Made by a program: the position numbers and the translations under genes. The notes under the pieces were generated by a model. That model saw only the letters and a list, made by a program, of their open reading frames with translations. It was not told the origin of the DNA and did not search any database. Positions 1-7,543 of a stretch of 60,989 bases of DNA are shown piece after piece (within the stretch, counting starts at the first letter, position 1; each line of letters begins with the position of its first letter). This DNA comes from a virus: positions 1 to 60,989 of the IMG/VR virus record IMGVR_UViG_3300033153_004031. One strand, 5' to 3'.

Positions 1-45
1 GGTATGTATCTCCCGTGAATCCGTACAGATTTTCATTCAAGCCGG
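1..45. repeat. Terminal direct repeat, left copy (circular overlap)
   Basis: These 45 bases are identical to 60945-60989. The repeat lies inside the portal gene, and collapsing it joins the two portal halves in frame (1372 + 638 = 2010 bases, 670 codons). It is therefore best read as the assembly overlap of a circular or circularly permuted genome, not a biological terminal repeat. Confidence 0.95.
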
Positions 46-1372
46 AAATCCAGCGCGTGATCTCCTTTGAGTGTTCCATCAACTGAAGCGCGGCCACGGG
101 GATCTGCGGCACATCCCGCTCTTTTATCTTTTCCAGCCCACCTTCGTTCAGGTATGTCGTATCACCCGGTGTGTGCAGGGACGATTCCCCCTGTTTCTCG
201 TCAACAAACGCGCCTTCTTCGACAAACACACCCGGTTGTACCTGCTTGTTCAATAGGTTGATATACTGGCTCCACCGCTTGTTCAGTTCTTTTTGCGGAT
301 CTTTGAGCGGACGGACAACCCCATAGTGCATCGGCGTCTTCTTGCTGGAATCGGCAAACGCAAGGCACGGCACCAACGAGAACCCGTCATACGGGATGGG
401 AGAATCATCGTCATAGATGATTTTATCCCCCAAAAATTGTAACCACTTCACCTTCTTGTCGGTAACGGTGTCGTATGTAAACGGCACGCCATATAGTACC
501 GGGTACAGTTTTTCGAACGACTTTATCTCCGACTTGTCAAACTCGACAAACTTCCCGTCCTCCGGCGAGTACCGATAATACCGCTTGAAGTTCTGCCAGT
601 ACTCCATGTGGATGACGCGCACTTGGTGCTTACGCGCATCGTAAAAGTTCATGTCAATCGGTTCTGTGTAATCCTCAAGAACCTCCTTGGCATCCGGCAG
701 AATGTCGTACTGCCCGGTCGTATCGTTTGACGGCTCGTCAAGGAACGGCTTGAGCATCTTTCCTAACTGCATAACGTTTTCAACATGCTTGGCATGCTCT
801 GGGTAGCGCACCTTGAAGTCTTCTATCCGTACCCACTTGGGCCACACGATGTACGACGCATCAGACAAATCCTTGTTTCGGGCCGCCGGGTCAACCTTTA
901 CCTCAAGGGAAGACGCATTGCCGATGTCAAAGTGGATAAAACCTGGTCGCCTCGGGTCTGGATAATAATCCACATATGTCCATCCCCGCCCGCATATCGT
1001 GGCCGATTCCTGCGTGACATCACAAATTGTGATAACATCATTATCCTCGTACACAACAGAAGCAACCTTGTCCAAGACCTCGCACTGCGGGCCGTCGCTC
1101 GGCTCCACGGGCACAGGGAAGAACCGCACCCGGTAATCGTCGTACATCCCCTGCACCAACTCAACCGTTGGGCGCAAGATGTTCATCGTCAGGGCCGCTC
1201 TATTGTCCCTCTCAAGTAACCGCTTCTCCTCGGTAGTCCACTGCCCCCAACCGTCACGAAAACCAAAGTCGTCCTTGGCCTCACGAACAAACTTCGAGTC
1301 AGCGCTCACCGCATCGTTCAGCGCCTTTCTCGCCTCCTTGAGAAGTCCAGACTTGCTAAGCCCTTCAAACAT
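1..1372 (-). CDS. Phage portal protein, N-terminal part (gene continues across the window ends)
   Basis: This is the first 457 codons of a P22-type portal protein. The portal is the dodecameric ring at the capsid vertex through which DNA is packaged and ejected. The ATG is at 1372-1370, just after the TAA of the upstream gene. The translation has typical P22-portal features: an ILRPTVELVQGMYDDYR stretch near residue 65, a GRGWTYVDYY stretch, a VDPAARNKDLSDASYIVWP segment, and later the RPLKDPQKELNKRWSQYINLL helix that ends near the window edge. The remainder is at 60307-60989. The joined product is 669 residues, within the usual 600-750 for this family. The gene follows the large terminase, as in most packaging modules. 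Confidence 0.9.
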   Translation of the reverse strand, partial: MFEGLSKSGLLKEARKALNDAVSADSKFVREAKDDFGFRDGWGQWTTEEKRLLERDNRAALTMNILRPTVELVQGMYDDYRVRFFPVPVEPSDGPQCEVLDKVASVVYEDNDVITICDVTQESATICGRGWTYVDYYPDPRRPGFIHFDIGNASSLEVKVDPAARNKDLSDASYIVWPKWVRIEDFKVRYPEHAKHVENVMQLGKMLKPFLDEPSNDTTGQYDILPDAKEVLEDYTEPIDMNFYDARKHQVRVIHMEYWQNFKRYYRYSPEDGKFVEFDKSEIKSFEKLYPVLYGVPFTYDTVTDKKVKWLQFLGDKIIYDDDSPIPYDGFSLVPCLAFADSSKKTPMHYGVVRPLKDPQKELNKRWSQYINLLNKQVQPGVFVEEGAFVDEKQGESSLHTPGDTTYLNEGGLEKIKERDVPQIPVAALQLMEHSKEITRWISGLNENLYGFTGDTY

Positions 1373-1377
1373 TTAGT

Positions 1378-1935
1378 TTACTCCAATACGGGTAACGCCG
1401 CTTCGGGATTCTGTATATCTTCCTTGCGGATATATTTGCTTTTCCATTTACAGGTTTGACATTGGTAGCAATATACCTTGGCCTTACCTGTCGATACGTA
1501 CCGAATCTCGTACACGGGCGAATCGCAACATTTCTTTTCGACCTTGATCTCCGACGTGGGCTCTCCCCCAATCAATCGGCTCCCGTGCGGACAAATCAAG
1601 GCGATGTTTTCGCGCACCATGAGTTTTTTACCCACCTTGATAACAGGAACGGTGGTCAACAAGTTCTTCGTCTCGGTCATGATTTTAAACTCGTGCGCCG
1701 TCAAAGCTACCCGTGTCTCGTCATAAAATATGACAACGTACTCGGACTTTTCCCAGTCATTCTCGACACCCTTCGGGTGAACCCATGTAATATTCCGGTA
1801 AAACACATGGCTCCCATCGGCCAGCGGCGCAAACACCATGTTCCCCAAACGGCGAATCCGGTGTTCAAGCCTCTCGTAGTCCTTCTGCTCAATTATCGCA
1901 CGCCGCCCACCTAAAAAATTTACAACGTATTCCAT
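1378..1935 (-). CDS. Hypothetical protein with C-terminal zinc-finger-like cysteines
   Basis: This 185-residue protein lies between the large terminase and portal genes, 18 bases after the terminase stop and 5 before the portal ATG, so it is part of the packaging operon. The C-terminal third has clustered cysteines (CC near residue 136, then CYQCQTCKW near 157) plus an upstream CPHG, which suggests a bound metal. The N-terminal half is mixed alpha/beta without a recognisable motif. Small uncharacterised genes often sit between terminase and portal in P22-like phages; a role in packaging is only inferred from position. Confidence 0.75.
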   Translation of the reverse strand: MEYVVNFLGGRRAIIEQKDYERLEHRIRRLGNMVFAPLADGSHVFYRNITWVHPKGVENDWEKSEYVVIFYDETRVALTAHEFKIMTETKNLLTTVPVIKVGKKLMVRENIALICPHGSRLIGGEPTSEIKVEKKCCDSPVYEIRYVSTGKAKVYCYQCQTCKWKSKYIRKEDIQNPEAALPVLE

Positions 1936-1953
1936 GTTATTCCCTCATCCTTT

Positions 1954-3621
1954 CTACGCCGTAACCCAACTACGGCCCGGTTTATCACGCTCAACCCACC
2001 AGCGTTTCAATGATTTAATCGCGCTCACCGCGCTGATCTTCTGTGTCGCCAGGTAGCAGTACGTCAGCGCATGGCGATAGTGGTCTGCCGTAGACCCCAC
2101 CTTCTTGTATCTATAAATCTTCGTCTGGGTTAGCTCGTCCACCTTCCCCTCTTTTGCAACATTCGTCAATTGACTGGCAAATATCTCGATCTCCCGGCTC
2201 CTTCGCGGAAGAACAAGCCTTCCCCCCTCCGTCACAAGTGCATGACTGGCATCCAATAACTCCGTCCGATGTCCGCTTATCTCCTTTATATTGTCGTCCC
2301 ATATTGTTGGTGGCGCTCCCCTTCCGTCCCGATATCTGCACAACCAGACCGGATACGATTCTGATTTCTGAAAATCCCTCACACGGTGCGTCTCTGGATC
2401 TCTATCAATCACCATACACCGGCAGTGAAAAGCCTTGGCAAGATCGTGGAGGTCGTTAAAAGTCTCCAATCGTGCCACCTTTATGACCTCCATCGATTTT
2501 TTACTGCGCTTCAGAGCCACCACGCAGTGCAGCTCCTTTCCCACATCAACCCCGATGGCGGTTGGGCCATCATGCGCCATCCGCATGGCGTCCTTGCCGC
2601 AACACTCATACACGTCTGCGACGGATAGCCGGTTCTCTGCGTCAATGTACGCCATGCCCAGTTTGGAGTTCATCACTTCGGCTAAATTACCGTTGGGCGG
2701 GTCAATGTACATCCGAAGTATTTTGCCGGGGTCTACGTAATCGCTGGTAAGTTGACTATTCCAATAACCCACAATCCCATCAGCGGCCTCGGCCCTGGCC
2801 GGATACCGAGCAACCCATCGGCCATCTTTGGGATATATTTCCTTCTTGCAATGTCGGCACACGCGCCTCCCCGACCCGTCCGGCATTAGCTCAATGCAAT
2901 CGGGGAACTCAAGCTCCAAACAAGTCTCCCGCTTACACGCGTGACACAGAATCATCCACACGCGCTGGTCGCTCTTCTCGTATAACGCGTCAATCCCGTA
3001 GTCCGGTATGGTCGGCGTGGACAGGTAAACCTCTTCCTGTATCTTGCTGTGGCTCATCCGTTCAAGAGCCAATTGAATCATTGACTCCGACATTTCTTCA
3101 CACTCGTCAAAAACCACCTTGTCCACAGGAATAGACTTGAGTTTACTGGAACTCTCCTTCACGCCGCCAATCTTCGCCGTACTCCTAGCCCCCCGCAAGA
3201 ACAGGTACGCCCCACCAATCTTCTTCACAGCCGTGCTGTCCGTATCTTTTACATTCGCCCGCAACACGGGGTTGCCGGCAATGAGTGGGTTAAATCGGCT
3301 TTTGGAAAAGTCGCTCACATCATCTCCGGTCGGGAACAGGTACAGCACCCCCGTTGGATACTTCTTGAAAATCATCCCGTGAAGCGTGCGGAGCACTTCC
3401 TTCTCGGTGTAGCCCAACTGCGCCCCCTTCTTGTGGCACACCCTACGGTGGTTAGCGTCCAGCATCTCCGCTTGGTAGTAATGACCTTCCAGTGTGAACG
3501 GCAAACCCTCCCGCAACTGAATCTTGTTCTGTATCACCCAGTAAAGTGGGCTGGCCGCCATCATCAACGCCGCCGTCTGCGCTTCGTTTGGAATCTTTAT
3601 GTCCGGCTTAGCCTTCGGCAT
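1954..3621 (-). CDS. terL: Terminase large subunit (GpA family)
   Basis: The 555-residue ATPase-nuclease drives DNA into the prohead and cuts the concatemer. A degenerate Walker A is visible at residues 64-74 (KKGAQLGYTEK), the usual GpA form, and a Walker B at 169-176 (VVFDECEE). A four-cysteine zinc motif (CHAC ... CRHC) lies at about 226-259. The start of the RNase H-like nuclease domain is marked by GVDVGKE at 357-363, followed by later acidic residues (MVIDRDPE). Length matches the family. It ends in TAG, and the Shine-Dalgarno of the next gene (AAAGGATGAGGG) overlaps the stop. It lies directly upstream of the portal block, as expected for a packaging motor. Confidence 0.92.
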   Translation of the reverse strand: MPKAKPDIKIPNEAQTAALMMAASPLYWVIQNKIQLREGLPFTLEGHYYQAEMLDANHRRVCHKKGAQLGYTEKEVLRTLHGMIFKKYPTGVLYLFPTGDDVSDFSKSRFNPLIAGNPVLRANVKDTDSTAVKKIGGAYLFLRGARSTAKIGGVKESSSKLKSIPVDKVVFDECEEMSESMIQLALERMSHSKIQEEVYLSTPTIPDYGIDALYEKSDQRVWMILCHACKRETCLELEFPDCIELMPDGSGRRVCRHCKKEIYPKDGRWVARYPARAEAADGIVGYWNSQLTSDYVDPGKILRMYIDPPNGNLAEVMNSKLGMAYIDAENRLSVADVYECCGKDAMRMAHDGPTAIGVDVGKELHCVVALKRSKKSMEVIKVARLETFNDLHDLAKAFHCRCMVIDRDPETHRVRDFQKSESYPVWLCRYRDGRGAPPTIWDDNIKEISGHRTELLDASHALVTEGGRLVLPRRSREIEIFASQLTNVAKEGKVDELTQTKIYRYKKVGSTADHYRHALTYCYLATQKISAVSAIKSLKRWWVERDKPGRSWVTA

Positions 3622-3627
3622 TTCCTG

Positions 3628-3837
3628 TTATAAAGTACATCTCAGCTTTGTTTTCAGGGCTTCGTAATCGGCGTCGCGCTCCTGCTTGGTATCAAAAGCG
3701 TGATAAAAATCCCCACCGATACACTCAAAAAAGATAACAGGCTTGCTGTCTTCCTGCCCTCCCATGCTACTCCACCCCTTATAGAACCTAACCACATTAC
3801 CCGTATTCACAACCCCAGCCTTAGTTTCCATCCACAT
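3628..3837 (-). CDS. Small hypothetical protein (69 aa)
   Basis: A short gene ending 6 bases before the large terminase start. The product is 69 residues with an aromatic, beta-rich centre (VIFFECIGGDFYHAFDT) and a charged helical C-terminus. An in-frame Met at residue 3 is an alternative start. No family recognised. Tight spacing with its neighbours on both sides supports it as a real cistron of the packaging operon. Confidence 0.65.
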   Translation of the reverse strand: MWMETKAGVVNTGNVVRFYKGWSSMGGQEDSKPVIFFECIGGDFYHAFDTKQERDADYEALKTKLRCTL

Positions 3838-3846
3838 GGCTCCCCC

Positions 3847-4017
3847 TTAGATAGCAACCTCAAAAAAAATGGAATGGCGACCCGTTACATCAACCTCACC
3901 CACATCGTTTATGTGGACATCCACATTAATGCAACCATCAACAGCCTCAATCCCGCCATTCTTTAAGCCAACCTTCACTTCCCTTACAACCTTCTCGATA
4001 TACTCCCACAATTTCAT
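3847..4017 (-). CDS. Small protein resembling Trypco2-type domains (56 aa)
   Basis: A 56-residue protein starting at ATG 4017-4015 with an AAAGGA Shine-Dalgarno 8 bases upstream. It begins with an amphipathic helix (LWEYIEKVVREVKVGLKN) followed by beta-strand sequence (INVDVHIND ... FFEVAI). That helix-then-strands layout resembles the small trypsin-co-occurring domain 2 (Trypco2) proteins, which are known next to trypsin-like proteases in bacterial conflict loci; the resemblance is by eye and weak. The phage does encode a trypsin-like protease far away in the late block (28292-30172). It could equally be an unrelated small phage protein. Confidence 0.6.
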   Translation of the reverse strand: MKLWEYIEKVVREVKVGLKNGGIEAVDGCINVDVHINDVGEVDVTGRHSIFFEVAI

Positions 4018-4074
4018 TTCCCCGGTCCTTTCTTTGTTTTGTGTTTTAAGACACCCCGTTAATCCATGGGTTTA

Positions 4075-4320
4075 CTAAAAAACCTTCGCGTTTAGGTATG
4101 AAGCGTTTCTCTCATAATTACTCCCCATCTTTTTCATTTCCCGGTATACCCGGTCAAAAGACCCTGGCCGATACATAGACTGCATCGCACGGATCATCCT
4201 ACGCCTTCTACCGTCGCTCCCGATCACCTCCCCCATATGATACAACGCGTGCGGTTCCTCTACAGTTCGACACAACTGTAAAGCTTTTTTCCGCAACCGC
4301 TTCGCCCTCTTGCCGTTCAC
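4075..4320 (-). CDS. Basic hypothetical protein (81 aa)
   Basis: An 81-residue, strongly basic protein (KRAKRLRKKALQL at the N-terminus, RRRRM mid-protein). Its start overlaps the end of the upstream gene by 4 bases (ATGA type), supporting translational coupling. The charge suggests nucleic-acid contact. No family recognised. Confidence 0.7.
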   Translation of the reverse strand: MNGKRAKRLRKKALQLCRTVEEPHALYHMGEVIGSDGRRRRMIRAMQSMYRPGSFDRVYREMKKMGSNYERNASYLNAKVF

Positions 4321-4589
4321 CTACTCAAAACCCGTCGCGTTTTAATCGACAACTCAAAAACTGGGACTACCTGGGCGCATAAATGGTACTCATCAAAAAC
4401 TGGTTTCAAGTGGCTTACTCTAACCGCATCTGTGAAATTAAACAATATCGCTTCTTGAAGGTCGTGTGTAACTTTGTCGGTGTTACAATCACTGTTTGAG
4501 GAAGTACAACAATCCTTTAAAAAGTAATCTACACCCCTATAGCCGGGTACATTCCGATAAAGGATAGTATAGTGCTGGGTTTGTTCCAT
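4317..4589 (-). CDS. Hypothetical protein (90 aa)
   Basis: The product is 90 residues from the preferred ATG at 4589. An in-frame ATG 18 bases upstream (4607) is possible, but the G-rich stretch ahead fits the inner start better. The sequence has scattered cysteines (DCCTSSNSDC) and a short beta-rich C-terminus. It overlaps the next gene by 4 bases. No family recognised. Confidence 0.65.
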   Translation of the reverse strand: MEQTQHYTILYRNVPGYRGVDYFLKDCCTSSNSDCNTDKVTHDLQEAILFNFTDAVRVSHLKPVFDEYHLCAQVVPVFELSIKTRRVLSR

Positions 4590-4656
4590 GTCTCTTATAC
4601 CCCCCATTTATTTAATTGTTTCAATCATCCCTAATATCCCCGGATTCCCACAGGAA

Positions 4657-5067
4657 TCACTTACCCCCCAACGCTTCGCGCAACCCCCTCGGAGCCAAAG
4701 CCTGGTGCAACCGCGCACGCTTCAAGAACTCGATGTCCGCATCGGAACTGCCCACAGAGGGGTTTAAAATCTGCTTGTGTATTCCCCACGCGCGGCCCTC
4801 AATAGGTCCGGGCGGGATACCAGGCTCCATGGGAACCCGTGGGCTGCGCCGAGGAGGATTATTCGGTTTTTCGGGGTCTCTGTACCGAAATTGCTTCGGC
4901 TCCCGCTCGTCCATTCTGTGCCAATAATCCGAATACGCGCTCGGTATCCGCATTAAAGGCTCCCCACGGCCAAAACGCTCCATCGCACGGGCATAATTAG
5001 CCCATAGGCTCGGGTCCAAACCCAACCGCGCCATGTACTCGCCTATGTAATTCGCCAACTCATTCAT
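4657..5067 (-). CDS. Hypothetical proline- and arginine-rich protein (136 aa)
   Basis: A 136-residue protein with a helical N-terminus (MNELANYIGEYMARLGLD) and a central proline/arginine-rich, probably disordered section (KPNNPPRRSPRVPMEPGIPP). It is a leftward gene in the run leading to the terminase. Internal or scaffold-interacting phage proteins often have this composition, but nothing here proves a role. Confidence 0.65.
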   Translation of the reverse strand: MNELANYIGEYMARLGLDPSLWANYARAMERFGRGEPLMRIPSAYSDYWHRMDEREPKQFRYRDPEKPNNPPRRSPRVPMEPGIPPGPIEGRAWGIHKQILNPSVGSSDADIEFLKRARLHQALAPRGLREALGGK

Positions 5068-5425
5068 TTTCCCATCCTAATCACTCTTTTTTGCCCCGCC
5101 GCCGGCATTATCCTCTTTTGTAACCCACGAACATCAAGGTCTCTCATCCACCCTCTCCCTCAAACTTATTTTCAAGCAGGTTTGTACAACACCACCAACC
5201 TGCCAACATCCCCAGAAAACGGGGTCAGCCGCTCCCTAACCCGCCAACCCCAAACGCAGCCTAAGACCCCGTGTCCCATATACCCATAACCACCATTGTA
5301 TTTATATACCCCATATACCCAATATATCGACTCTATATATCATCTAGTACCCAGTATTATATATACTCGATATATAGAGCACTAGAGCTATTGTATTGGA
5401 TATACATAGTAGTGTATATTGTATA
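5068..5425. other. AT-rich, repeat-rich intergenic region without a gene
   Basis: No supported gene in 358 bases. The first half is C-rich on the plus strand. From about 5275 it turns into short direct repeats of CCCATATACCC followed by many TATATA-type steps, some forming small palindromes around CGATATATAG and CTAGAG. The composition differs sharply from the flanking genes. It could be a regulatory region, a secondary origin or a partition-like site; no motif decides between these. Confidence 0.6.
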
Positions 5426-5689
5426 TTAGCCTGTAGTATGTGTGCTTATAGTGGCGGCCATACCCCCCAAACACCGGAACTGATTACACACATCAAAAAC
5501 GCTCCGCTCAGTTAATATCTGCACACCCTCAATAAACACCGCCCTCGATAATGTGTCTCTCTCGGGTACATCCCCATAAGCCTCACGAACACACTCAAGC
5601 ATCTCCTCGAATGGCATAAAGGCAACCACGGGCTTACCGTGCTCACTAGAGTACCCTTTTAATCTATTGCGAAATTCCTGTAACTTCAT
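5426..5689 (-). CDS. Hypothetical protein (87 aa)
   Basis: An 87-residue leftward gene isolated between two AT-rich non-coding stretches. The N-terminus (MKLQEFRNRLKGYSSEHG) and middle are helical, with a short C-terminal extension of mixed composition. No motif recognised. Codon use looks normal, and the ORF is closed on both sides. Confidence 0.5.
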   Translation of the reverse strand: MKLQEFRNRLKGYSSEHGKPVVAFMPFEEMLECVREAYGDVPERDTLSRAVFIEGVQILTERSVFDVCNQFRCLGGMAATISTHTTG

Positions 5690-5930
5690 TATCCCACTAT
5701 AGTTTATTTCGTGTTATATGTATGTGTAGAGACTGTATATTATATATATATACTAGTATCTATATAACAAAGCACCCCCCTACCTATACCTATACCCCAA
5801 TAATAGATTCCTTACCCCCGGGGGAGGGGGGCAGCCCATACCCTATCCTATCCATGCGCCCGGATGCGCTCGTGGGGTTGCCCGTGTGTCTTGCGGTGAC
5901 CGATAATATATCTTATGTTTCCCTCCGCCC
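5690..5930. other. Non-coding stretch upstream of the HNH gene
   Basis: No supported gene. It contains a TATATATATA tract at about 5738-5760 followed by C/T-rich pseudo-repeats. Similar base composition to 5270-5425 suggests both stretches are part of one atypical region interrupted by the 87-residue gene. Confidence 0.5.
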
Positions 5931-5959
5931 TTGACAACTATGAAAACACTGTGTAAACT
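5931..5959 (+). promoter_or_regulatory. Sigma-70-type promoter for the HNH gene
   Basis: A perfect -35 TTGACA at 5931-5936, a 17-base spacer and a -10 TAAACT (4 of 6) at 5954-5959. A strong GAAGGAGGA ribosome-binding site precedes the ATG at 5994. The gene has no plus-strand gene upstream, so it needs its own promoter. Confidence 0.65.
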
Positions 5960-5993
5960 ATGGCCAATATAAACCCATAACGAAGGAGGATTT

Positions 5994-6509
5994 ATGGCAC
6001 CGCATCTCACACCTAAACAGGAAGTTGACATAGTGCGCGCGTACACAATTGATCTCGTGCCCGCCCAAACCATAGCCGAGCAGTACGGGAGGACACGGCA
6101 AGCCATCTATAAACTACTCCATCGTCACGGCATCGAACCCTCAAACTATAGCACAATTGCCGTGTCTTGCCAAGCTTGTGGCAAAGAGGTTGATCGCCCC
6201 CGCTGCCGGCTACGACGAGCGAAGCGGATTTTCTGTGGTATCGATTGCTATTTCGCGTGGCTCGAAGCGCACCAAGACGGAACGTACCACCACAACAGAC
6301 ACGGGATGAGGATTGCCCGGAACGTCGTCTCGCGCCATTTTGACCTGCAACCTGGGCACGTTGTCCATCATAAAGATCGGGACACATTAAACAATCATCC
6401 TAACAACTTAATGGTTTTTGCAAACCAAGGAGACCACGTCCGATGGCACCGTGGGCAACCTGGTAACATCTACGGCGTTTCTCCACTTTGGGATGGCGCA
6501 TCTATTTGA
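5994..6509 (+). CDS. HNH endonuclease with N-terminal helix-turn-helix
   Basis: A 171-residue protein in three parts. Residues 1-45 form a resolvase-like HTH (TIAEQYGRTRQAIYKLLHRH). Residues 57-85 are a four-cysteine zinc knuckle (CQAC ... CGIDC). The C-terminal HNH motif runs from about 120 to 152 (VVHHKDRDTLNNHPNN, then HVRWH), where the two His of VVHH, the Asn residues and the final His form the metal-binding nuclease core. HNH proteins beside terminase genes support specific DNA cleavage during packaging in cos phages, and many others are homing endonucleases. Here it is convergent with, and overlaps by 40 bases, the putative small terminase gene. It has its own promoter and is the only plus-strand gene within the late block. 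Confidence 0.88.
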   Translation: MAPHLTPKQEVDIVRAYTIDLVPAQTIAEQYGRTRQAIYKLLHRHGIEPSNYSTIAVSCQACGKEVDRPRCRLRRAKRIFCGIDCYFAWLEAHQDGTYHHNRHGMRIARNVVSRHFDLQPGHVVHHKDRDTLNNHPNNLMVFANQGDHVRWHRGQPGNIYGVSPLWDGASI

Positions 6510-6976
6510 TCCACCGTATCACTCCCGGACGGATCACGGGGGAGAATCTGCCTGTGAAACGCAGCGATTGCGTCTTGGATAACCTGCCTCGCCTCGGGGC
6601 CCAAGTCTTCAATTACACTAACATTAGCGGTTGATTGGCCGCTGATTAACCGGCGCTTGTCCAGGAGCATTGACCAGGTTGCAGCGCGGTGTTTATCGGA
6701 CAATGGCTGATTCCCGGTGATAGCACTTAAAACAGAAACTTCTTTATGTAGTATAAAGGGAACTTCGTTATTCTGGTATTGTTTAACAGCCTCAATATAG
6801 TCTCTATGGGGTTGTAAACGTCGGACAATATTGGAATGATCGCACTCAACGAGTTTAGCGATCTCTCTAGTGCTCAGCCCTTGGATTGCCAGGGCGACGA
6901 TCCGCTCAATGGAAATATCCTTAACTGCCGTTACTGGCACTGGTGGTGATGCAGTGGTGGTCAATTTGGTTTGCAT
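6470..6976 (-). CDS. terS: Putative terminase small subunit (HTH DNA-binding protein)
   Basis: A 168-residue protein. A helix-turn-helix sits at about residues 35-55 (STREIAKLVECDHSNIVRRL), followed by a helical middle and an acidic, low-complexity C-terminus. This layout (DNA-binding N-terminus, oligomerising centre, acidic tail that contacts the large subunit) and the location in the leftward packaging operon fit a small terminase. No other small terminase candidate is evident. It could also be a generic HTH regulator. Confidence 0.55.
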   Translation of the reverse strand: MQTKLTTTASPPVPVTAVKDISIERIVALAIQGLSTREIAKLVECDHSNIVRRLQPHRDYIEAVKQYQNNEVPFILHKEVSVLSAITGNQPLSDKHRAATWSMLLDKRRLISGQSTANVSVIEDLGPEARQVIQDAIAAFHRQILPRDPSGSDTVDQIDAPSQSGETP

Positions 6977-7155
6977 TGGCCGCTCTTTTGTCTCCGTTGC
7001 CGCCTATCTATTTCGTCACACAACCGATCATACTCACTTGGATCAGACCGGGTATGTTTTGGTTTTGGGTTATCAGGCTCCGGCTCATTATCGGGATCAT
7101 ACCAACCAGCCCAGAACTGCCGCCCGTTGCGCCGGAAGTATTCATCAATGGGCAT
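6961..7155 (-). CDS. Small acidic hypothetical protein, first gene of the leftward block
   Basis: A 64-residue protein from ATG 7155 (an upstream in-frame TTG at 7167 is possible). It is aromatic at the N-terminus and then proline/acid-rich (WYDPDNEPEPDNPKPK), ending in a basic helix. It overlaps the start of the next gene by 16 bases and lies about 40 bases downstream of a good leftward promoter. Confidence 0.6.
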   Translation of the reverse strand: MPIDEYFRRNGRQFWAGWYDPDNEPEPDNPKPKHTRSDPSEYDRLCDEIDRRQRRQKSGQCKPN

Positions 7156-7205
7156 TACCAATATCAAATATCCTATAAACTCATATTATTCCCCCTATAC
7201 AGGAT

Positions 7206-7235
7206 ATTGTAATCATATTATCGATCAAATATCAA
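7206..7235 (-). promoter_or_regulatory. Leftward sigma-70-type promoter for the packaging/late block
   Basis: Read on the minus strand: -35 TTGATA at 7235-7230, an 18-base spacer, and -10 TACAAT at 7211-7206. It points toward the first leftward genes (7155 onward) and lies in the divergent control region next to the palindromes. Confidence 0.6.
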
Positions 7236-7263
7236 GCGTTTTTTTATTTTGCTCGCCGGAGTG

Positions 7264-7279
7264 GTTTCCATTTGGAAAT
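7264..7279. promoter_or_regulatory. Palindromic site 1 (TTTCCATTTGGAAA)
   Basis: A perfect 6-base inverted repeat TTTCCA-TT-TGGAAA at 7265-7278. Its centre is 21 bases (two helical turns) from that of site 2, so two dimers could bind side by side on one face of the DNA. Confidence 0.75.
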
Positions 7280-7284
7280 ATGCC

Positions 7285-7300
7285 GTTTCCATTTGGAAAC
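7285..7300. promoter_or_regulatory. Palindromic site 2 (GTTTCCATTTGGAAAC)
   Basis: A 16-base palindrome, the longest of the three in this region, with seven paired bases per arm. Centre at 7292.5. Confidence 0.8.
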
Positions 7301-7367
7301 CGTCAATGATGTCGGGGGCTTACTTTGTGTTATGATATGGAGTTATATGTTTGTTATATGTTGTCGG

Positions 7368-7383
7368 GTTTCCACTTGGAAAC
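7368..7383. promoter_or_regulatory. Palindromic site 3 (GTTTCCACTTGGAAAC)
   Basis: The third copy, with seven paired bases per arm and a CT centre. Its centre is 83 bases (about eight helical turns) from site 2, and it lies 98 bases upstream of the -24 element of the sigma-54 promoter. Confidence 0.8.
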
Positions 7384-7481
7384 ACTGGATGGGGGGAATA
7401 TCGGATTGACATCTATTTCGGATTGCGCTAACCATTTGATATCGCGTGATATGTTATGTTTTCCATTTTGTTTCCCAAAAG

Positions 7482-7497
7482 TGGCACGCGTGTTGCA
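7482..7497 (+). promoter_or_regulatory. Sigma-54 (RpoN) -24/-12 promoter of the early block
   Basis: TGGCACG at 7482-7488, four bases, then TTGCA at 7493-7497: a full match to the sigma-54 consensus TGGCACG-N4-TTGCW, with GG at -24 and GC at -12. The predicted start near 7508 lies 36 bases before the first early ATG (7544), which has an AGGGGGTGA ribosome-binding site. Sigma-54 promoters need an enhancer-binding ATPase at upstream sites, and the three palindromes at about -132, -215 and -236 are suitably placed. No such ATPase is encoded in the window, so it would come from the host. Confidence 0.7.
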
Positions 7498-7543
7498 TGA
7501 AAAATATGTGGAGTGTTTAACTGACCAACCAAGGGGGTGAAAA

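Noticed and set aside
7406-7434. Sigma-70 promoter TTGACA-N17-TAACCA upstream of the early block
   Set aside because: The -35 is good but the -10 matches poorly. The sigma-54 element is much closer to consensus and nearer the first gene. It is kept only as the alternative that would refute the sigma-54 idea.
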